A stretch of 64,000 nucleotides of DNA from Microbulbifer sp. MI-G (lineage in GTDB: Bacteria > Pseudomonadota > Gammaproteobacteria > Pseudomonadales > Cellvibrionaceae). Under the pieces are notes generated by a model, which searched no databases, had not been told where the DNA came from, and worked only from the letters and a program-made list of their open reading frames with translations. The translations under genes and the position numbers were made by a program. The stretch covers positions 733,501 through 797,500 of the forward strand of contig NZ_CP098023.1 in assembly GCF_030440425.1 (NCBI RefSeq). Reading direction: 5' to 3'. Of this stretch, positions 58,716 through 64,000 are shown piece after piece (position 1 is the stretch's first letter; each line of letters begins with the position of its first letter).

Positions 58716-60859
58716 GGCTCTCCATTCTGGGCGGATTGTTGTTCACGCATCTTATCTTCCAACTTCTTCTGCAGCTTATCCAGGGCGTCCTCAAAGGCTT
58801 CCAGGTTTGTAGCATTTTGATCGCGGGCTTTCTGCAGGCGCACCTCGGCCTTGCGGATACGGTTGCGCAGGGCTTCGATATCCGCTGCCAGCCTTTCGGC
58901 GCTGCCCATTCCTGCGCGTGTTTCGGCGGCCGCCCGGGCTTTGGTAATGGCGCGTACAGCAGCATTGGTCACCTCATCCCCGGGTTCTCGCGCGGGATCG
59001 CGATCCGCGCGGCGCCTGGCCAGGGTGAGTTTGTGACGGGCCTCCTGCAATTTCAGCTCCGCTGCTTTGAGTTGTGCTGCCAACTGGTTGCGCTGATTTT
59101 GGGTGGCGGCTGCGAGCTTGCTATTCAGGCGCTCCACGCGACTCTTGGCGCTGGCTGCAGAGCGCTCTGCCCGGGCGAGAAGTTGCTTCGGGTCCTCCTG
59201 GCGCGCTTTGACCCGTGCCAGGGCGGCGGCTACAATATCCGCCTCTGCTGTGTCCGTTTTGGCTCCCTCAGCTTCGGGGTTTTGCTTCTGCTGTTCCCGT
59301 GCAAGCTCTGCGGCCTTGCGCCGGGCCACACGCTTTGCCTCTTTTTCTTTTTCCGCCTTCTCCAGGCGCAGCTTGCGGAACTCGAATCTGTCCCGTGCGC
59401 GGTCAGATTTTTCCCTTTCTGTATCAGCCTGGCGGATAGCACCCTTGGCGGCACGGTAATACTGCACCAATGGAATACTACTGGGGCAGACATAGGAACA
59501 GACGCCGCACTCGATACAATCGAACAGATTGTAGGCCTGCAGTTTTTCCTGATCATCGGCACGAGCGTACCAATACAATTGTTGTGGCAGCAGCGAGGCC
59601 GGACAGGCTTCAGCGCAGAAGCCGCAGCGTATGCAGGCCTGGGCGACCGGAGCAGGTGGCAGTTCTTCACTGGTTGGCACCAGCAGACAGTTGGTAGTCT
59701 TGATCACAGGTGCACACTCATCGTCGATGGTATACCCCATCATGGGGCCGCCGATGATCACCTTCTGCATCAAACCGCGATGGATACCGTGGTGCTTGAG
59801 GATATGGCGAATGGGGGTGCCGATGGGCACTTCAATATTGCGCTGCCGCTCAAGGGCCCTGCCGACAACGGTGGTCACCCGGCTAATGAGTGGTTCGCCG
59901 AAGCGCACAGCACGATAGACGGCCCGTGCAGTGCCCACGTTCAGACATACGATGCCCACATTGGCTGGCAGCCCCTGGTTGGGCACTTCGCGACCGGTGA
60001 GAATCTGGATTAACTGCTTCTCACCACCGGATGGGTATTTGGTGGGGATGACCACAATATCAAAGCGCGTACCTTTGACAGCCGCGCGCATGGCAGCAAT
60101 GGCCGCGGGCTTATTGTCCTCGATGCCAATCAGTACCCGTTCGGGCATATCGAGGATATAGGATAGTATTGTTATCCCGTCGATAATCTCCTCTGCTTGT
60201 TCGCGCATCAGCATATCATCGGCGGTGATATAGGGTTCGCACTCGGTGCCGTTGATAATCAGGGTATCGATTTCCCTGCCACCGTGGGGGTCCAGCTTCA
60301 CCGCGGTTGGAAAACCCGCCCCGCCCATGCCGGCAATACCGCAATCGCGAATTTTATCCAGCAGTGCCACCGGTGATAGCAGGGTAAAGTCCTCACAGGG
60401 CTCCAGCTCGCACCAGCGCTCTTCGCCATTGGTGCGAATCACAATACAATCTTCCGCCAGCCCCGAGGGATGGGGCACAGCACAGGGTTCTATTGCAATC
60501 ACTTTGCCGGAGCTTGGTGCGTGCACAGAGCAGCTTACCAGGCCGTCGGCTTCGGCGATCTTCTGACCTTTCAGTACCTCGTCACCGAGTTTAACCAATG
60601 GCAGAGCACTGGCGCCGCTGTGTTGCAGCAGGGGGAGCACCAGATCCTCGGCCAGGGGAATCTTGCCGATGGGCTCGCCAGTGCTCTGGTCCTTGTTTCC
60701 GGGAGGGTGCACTCCGCCGGGAAAGTCACGGGGCCGCAGTTCCCGTGCCTTTTCGTTGGCGATCCGTTGTGCCTCGCGGGCACTGTGCCGTTCCTCTATC
60801 GCTTGGCGCCGCTGCAGTGTTGCCTGTGGCGCGCTCTGTATTTTCTTATTGGGGCTCAA
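58712..60859 (-). CDS. rnfC: Rnf complex subunit C
   Basis: 715 residues. The N-terminal soluble domain holds the nucleotide-binding [11 protein letters not shown] motif and [13 protein letters not shown]; two 4Fe-4S motifs, [17 protein letters not shown] and [17 protein letters not shown], lie near residues 375-430. From about residue 450 on is a long charged coiled-coil tail rich in Ala/Arg/Glu/Lys repeats ([20 protein letters not shown] type), a lineage-variable extension. It is the electron-entry subunit of Rnf, peripheral on the cytoplasmic side. Overlaps both neighbours by 4 bases. Confidence 0.95.
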   Translation of the reverse strand: MSPNKKIQSAPQATLQRRQAIEERHSAREAQRIANEKARELRPRDFPGGVHPPGNKDQSTGEPIGKIPLAEDLVLPLLQHSGASALPLVKLGDEVLKGQKIAEADGLVSCSVHAPSSGKVIAIEPCAVPHPSGLAEDCIVIRTNGEERWCELEPCEDFTLLSPVALLDKIRDCGIAGMGGAGFPTAVKLDPHGGREIDTLIINGTECEPYITADDMLMREQAEEIIDGITILSYILDMPERVLIGIEDNKPAAIAAMRAAVKGTRFDIVVIPTKYPSGGEKQLIQILTGREVPNQGLPANVGIVCLNVGTARAVYRAVRFGEPLISRVTTVVGRALERQRNIEVPIGTPIRHILKHHGIHRGLMQKVIIGGPMMGYTIDDECAPVIKTTNCLLVPTSEELPPAPVAQACIRCGFCAEACPASLLPQQLYWYARADDQEKLQAYNLFDCIECGVCSYVCPSSIPLVQYYRAAKGAIRQADTEREKSDRARDRFEFRKLRLEKAEKEKEAKRVARRKAAELAREQQKQNPEAEGAKTDTAEADIVAAALARVKARQEDPKQLLARAERSAASAKSRVERLNSKLAAATQNQRNQLAAQLKAAELKLQEARHKLTLARRRADRDPAREPGDEVTNAAVRAITKARAAAETRAGMGSAERLAADIEALRNRIRKAEVRLQKARDQNATNLEAFEDALDKLQKKLEDKMREQQSAQNGEP

Positions 60860-61470
60860 GCTGCACCTCCCCTGGTTTCTTTCTGCGTGCTGTGGCGGTC
60901 AGTGGCGATCAGGTGGGTGTCGCTCTGGGGTTTCTGCGGATGCCAGCTTTGCAGAAGGGTCTCTACAGGCACCATGTCGATACAGTCTACCGGGCAGGGC
61001 TCCACACAGAGATCACAGCCAGTGCATTCATCGGAAATGACCGTATGCATAAACTTGGCGGCCCCGGCAATAGCGTCCACCGGGCAGGCTTGGATGCACT
61101 TGGTACAGCCAATACACTCCGCCTCGCGAATAAAGGCGACTTTCTTTACATCCTCGACGCCGTGTTCGGCATCCAGGGCCATGGGCTCCATATCCAGCAG
61201 ATTGGCCAGTGCATTGATCGTGGGCTGGCCGCCGGGAGGACATTTGTTGATAGCGTCACCGTGGACTATCGCTTCGGCATAGGGGCGGCAACCGGGATAA
61301 CCGCACTGGCCGCACTGGGTCTGCGGCAGAAGGGCATCCACCTGCTCCACCAGAGGGTCGCCCTGTACTTTAAAACGTATTGCAGCAAACCCCAGCAGCG
61401 CACCGAATACCAGTGCCATGCCACCGAGCACCAGCAGGGGGTAAGAGAGTTCGGAGATCCAGTCCAGCAT
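60856..61470 (-). CDS. rnfB: Rnf complex subunit B (ferredoxin-type)
   Basis: 204 residues. N-terminal hydrophobic helix ([19 protein letters not shown]), the RnfB/ASKHA-like cluster [16 protein letters not shown], and two ferredoxin clusters: [16 protein letters not shown] and [16 protein letters not shown]. It relays electrons between the soluble and membrane parts of Rnf. Start codon lies 9 bases after rnfA ends. Confidence 0.96.
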   Translation of the reverse strand: MLDWISELSYPLLVLGGMALVFGALLGFAAIRFKVQGDPLVEQVDALLPQTQCGQCGYPGCRPYAEAIVHGDAINKCPPGGQPTINALANLLDMEPMALDAEHGVEDVKKVAFIREAECIGCTKCIQACPVDAIAGAAKFMHTVISDECTGCDLCVEPCPVDCIDMVPVETLLQSWHPQKPQSDTHLIATDRHSTQKETRGGAA

Positions 61471-61479
61471 TGCGCAACC

Positions 61480-62055
61480 CTATACCAGACCGCTAAAGCC
61501 CATAAACGCAAGAGACATCAGGCCGGCGGTCACCATACCAATTGCGGCGCCGCGAAAGGGCTGGGGGACATCTGCAGCAAAGAGCCGCTCGCGCATGGAA
61601 GAGAATAAAATCAGAACCAAAGAGAAGCCCACGGCGGCACCGAAACCATACAGGGTGGACTGCATAAATGTATGGGCCTTCATGGTATTTTGCAGTGCAA
61701 CCCCCAATACCGCACAATTAGTGGTAATCAGCGGCAGGAAAACTCCCAGTACCCGGTACATGAGCGGGCTGGTTTTCTCGATAAACAGGCGCGCAAACTG
61801 CACCACGACCGCGATAACCAGAATAAAGGAAATGGTGCGCAGATACGCGATTCCAAAGGGCTCGAGTAGATAGGTGTTCACGAGGTAAGCGCTGATAGAG
61901 GCCAGTGTGAGTACAAATGTGGTGGCGCCAGCCATCCCTACGGCAGTTTCCAGTTTATTGGAAACGCCCATAAAGGGGCACAGGCCGAGAAACTGCACCA
62001 ACACGTAGTTGTTGACCAGGATGGTGCTGAGCAGGATGACGGCGAATTCGGTCAT
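61480..62055 (-). CDS. rnfA: Rnf complex subunit A
   Basis: 191 residues from ATG 62055, six transmembrane helices. [22 protein letters not shown] and [16 protein letters not shown] hold the conserved cysteines of the membrane iron-sulphur site shared with RnfE. The open frame extends 130 codons further upstream, but RnfA always begins at MTEF, so that part is not coding. First gene of the operon. Confidence 0.96.
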   Translation of the reverse strand: MTEFAVILLSTILVNNYVLVQFLGLCPFMGVSNKLETAVGMAGATTFVLTLASISAYLVNTYLLEPFGIAYLRTISFILVIAVVVQFARLFIEKTSPLMYRVLGVFLPLITTNCAVLGVALQNTMKAHTFMQSTLYGFGAAVGFSLVLILFSSMRERLFAADVPQPFRGAAIGMVTAGLMSLAFMGFSGLV

Positions 62056-63226
62056 AACAAGTCCGGTTGAAGCCCTGGGGCAAAACAGCGCGAGCGGCCG
62101 GGGAGTAGCCTGCAGCGCCCGGATGATACTGGCACTGGGCTTGGGGCTCCATCGAATGTGCGCCGGGCAGGTATTATGGGTGAGACGCTGGGGGCCTTCA
62201 ACTCGGTGGGGTTGTGTTCTGGCGCCGGAGGCTATCAGGGCGGGTGCAATTAAAGCACCGCTAGGGACTCTTTGACATAGCCAGGTTGGACAATATACTC
62301 GCCACACTTGGCAAATCCGACCCAGGGGCTCCTGGAGGATGTAGGGCAGGCCTAGATGAATGAATGCGCCATCAATAACGATCCGCCGTTGATCTTCGTT
62401 TAATACAGTGATTATGAGGCCATGTGACTTATAGTTCACGTGCACTGGCAGCCACTGTATAAGTTACTTCTCCGCCAGGAGCAGGTCCGGGTGGAGACCA
62501 ATCTAACCGACGGTGTTTATACACTGGTGTTCAAGAGACCAATACCCGCGTCAATGACCACGCCTTGGGTGTGGGTAAATCCTATACCGGTGAATACTTG
62601 TTTCTATTGGGTTGGGATCTCAGCCAATCCATCAAAGCGACAGCTGAATAATTTTGTCGGCCATGATCGTCGTTATTCATGCGCTGTTTGCCGTGTCAGG
62701 TGCATTCGCAAACAGCACTCGCATGATGATCACAGACTCTTGGGGTAGTGACCGGGTGGCTGCGATAACCGCCAACTTTCAAGTGGTCTGTTAGGACCTG
62801 CTCACACTTATTATAGAATCGACAATTAGCGTATAATGAAAGAAGAGCGGCATGGGTTTCTGATTGAAAGTTTTGTTCACTTTGGTCGATCAACAGTTGC
62901 GGTGCACATCGAAGCGGATATTGAAGCAGCAATTTCTTGAACCTGGGACCTAGAATTTCTGCGCGATAGAGTTTTCCTGATCAGCAAGAGAGCCGATCAT
63001 GTCTAATCTCCTGAAAATTGTCTGGCAGGATACAAACTTCAAGAAGGTGCGCCCTGATCTTTTTTAGCCATTGAATAGATCAAAATGCAATCCACTGCTG
63101 GAAAATCTTTGGAACCCTGAGTTGGTATTTTCCAGGGAATCACTTAAAATAAAAAAATGGAGAAAAAGTTAATTTCACGCTTCCGATGAGTGCTTTCCTC
63201 GACACCAACAAAATCTGTTAATTCTT
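62056..63226. other. Long intergenic region upstream of rnf and the final gene
   Basis: About 1.2 kb with no gene I can support. It must hold the rnf promoter. In one plus frame (62523-62651) a short protein-like stretch ending SYTGEYLFLLGWDLSQS before a stop looks like a fragment of a decayed gene. I found no intact element or terminal repeats. Confidence 0.4.
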
Positions 63227-63835
63227 ATGTCTGAATACACCGTTTACACCGCTATACATACAGAAAACATCGACGCGCTGCGCGACGAACTAAACAATCT
63301 GGGCTGGACCAGCTTCCTGCTGTCAGACTTTGCCCATCCACTGGCAAAAAGTGATGATATCGTTAACCAATGGCAAGATCTGTCCCATCAGCAAAAATGG
63401 CTGATTCTTGTTACCAAGCAGGCATGCGAAATCACCTTACTGGAAAATATCACGCATTCAATTGACCTGATGATTCACGAACGCCCTGAACTCTGGCGGA
63501 TCTCCTTCAACACTAATGGTAACACGTATACGTTATTGTTTTCCGATAAACCCTGGGGCGATCTATGTGCCGTCGACCCGAATGATGATTGGCAAAGTAT
63601 TGAACGAGCCAACAATATATCCGAGGACGACCTACAAATGATGGAAGATGTTTTCCAATTGAAGCGACAGACCTTTCAAGATTTCCTCAAAATGGGGCGC
63701 AGCATGGTATGGCAATTTCTTGAAGCGACCGGCTTGCCTGCGTTGGAAATGTTTTGTGATTACAGCTGTTATCATCCTGCCGCAGGCGAAGGTCGGTGTA
63801 TGTTGTGGGATGAATATACTCAGCTGGCAGGTTGA
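63227..63835 (+). CDS. Hypothetical protein, soluble
   Basis: 202 residues, ATG at 63227 with no obvious Shine-Dalgarno. No signal peptide or membrane helix. Acidic and Trp-rich (SFLLSDFAHPLAKSDDIVN; FSDKPWGDLCAVDPNDDW), with a C-terminal cysteine/histidine cluster (FCDYSCYHPAAGEGRC) that might bind a metal. It is more AT-rich than most of the window. Family not recognised. Confidence 0.6.
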   Translation: MSEYTVYTAIHTENIDALRDELNNLGWTSFLLSDFAHPLAKSDDIVNQWQDLSHQQKWLILVTKQACEITLLENITHSIDLMIHERPELWRISFNTNGNTYTLLFSDKPWGDLCAVDPNDDWQSIERANNISEDDLQMMEDVFQLKRQTFQDFLKMGRSMVWQFLEATGLPALEMFCDYSCYHPAAGEGRCMLWDEYTQLAG

Positions 63836-63936
63836 TTTTCCGCCTGCATTCGCAAGCCATAAATCACACCAGAGATAGGGGCAGGCTTGAGTGGAACTGA
63901 CTTACAGCGATCAAGGTGATCATGGGGCAGAGGTGA

Positions 63937-64000
63937 ATGGCAATCAGTGAGGCGTATTTAGGAATTCTGGGGATCAGCCTCAAATGGCAAATGATGGCCA
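63937..64000 (+). CDS. Possible start of a gene running off the window
   Basis: ATG at 63937 directly after AGAGGTGA, in an open frame to the end of the window (21 codons visible, starting MAISEAYLGILGISLKW). Too short to judge. Confidence 0.3.
   Translation, partial: MAISEAYLGILGISLKWQMMA

Noticed and set aside
61480..62445. A 321-residue version of RnfA with 130 extra N-terminal residues
   Set aside because: The extra part is not conserved in RnfA; the family start MTEF is at 62055.

Overview
The window comes from a Gram-negative, aerobic, heterotrophic gammaproteobacterium. It carries lipoproteins, a TonB-dependent receptor, an Rnf complex, a cytochrome bd-type oxidase, an apparent Gac/Rsm RNA and many secreted or periplasmic enzymes. 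The mix (DUF885 peptidase, dipeptidyl peptidase IV, SpvB/Rhs-type giant protein, PQQ-type sugar dehydrogenase, roughly 55% GC) would fit a marine Cellvibrionales-type organism such as Microbulbifer. That assignment is inferred from gene content, not from a marker gene.

Layout. Positions 1-6.5 kb hold the 3' part of a giant SpvB/RHS-repeat protein with a metallopeptidase-like (JAMM) tip, translationally coupled to a small lipoprotein that is probably its immunity protein. At 6.9-10 kb lie a Gdx/SugE-type SMR exporter and a TonB-dependent receptor. From 10 to 16.8 kb, all on the minus strand, are a DUF885 peptidase, the isoprenoid/exonuclease operon xseB-ispA-dxs, and a periplasmic sugar dehydrogenase fused to a cytochrome c. 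At 16.9-17.15 kb is an untranslated transcription unit with every hallmark of an RsmY/RsmZ-type CsrA-sequestering RNA. An HNH endonuclease gene follows. From 18.2 to 23.7 kb (minus) runs a tightly packed set: S1-type protease, FHA membrane protein, hisC, mepA, ddl. A large PLP enzyme lies at 23.8-25.6 kb. At 25.7-26.0 kb is a second, unrecognised structured RNA candidate ending in a strong terminator. From 27.2 to 31.4 kb are a Ser/Thr kinase with TPRs and an FHA-domain regulator.

From 31.9 to 39 kb are yceI with cytochrome b561, an acyltransferase, a host-attachment-type protein, hsp20 with a possible RNA thermometer, a CBS protein and an AraC regulator. From 39 to 41.1 kb is the glutathione-dependent formaldehyde detoxification pair. 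Then come a DPP4-type peptidase, an exported KatG, a GST, a DUF465 protein and a TetR regulator. From 48.9 to 52.2 kb are the bd-type quinol oxidase genes and a GbsR-type regulator whose promoter overlaps a perfect 24-bp palindrome. From 52.6 to 55.1 kb is a beta-helix lipoprotein/haem-motif lipoprotein pair. A TetR regulator follows, and then the complete rnfABCDGE operon on the minus strand (62.1 to 56.2 kb). The last 2 kb are mostly non-coding apart from one hypothetical gene.

The items most worth following up are the Rsm-type sRNA, the unassigned structured RNA at 25.7 kb, the toxin/lipoprotein pair at the left edge, the hsp20 leader, and the palindromic promoter next to the bd oxidase. 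No CRISPR array, intact insertion sequence, tRNA or rRNA was seen.
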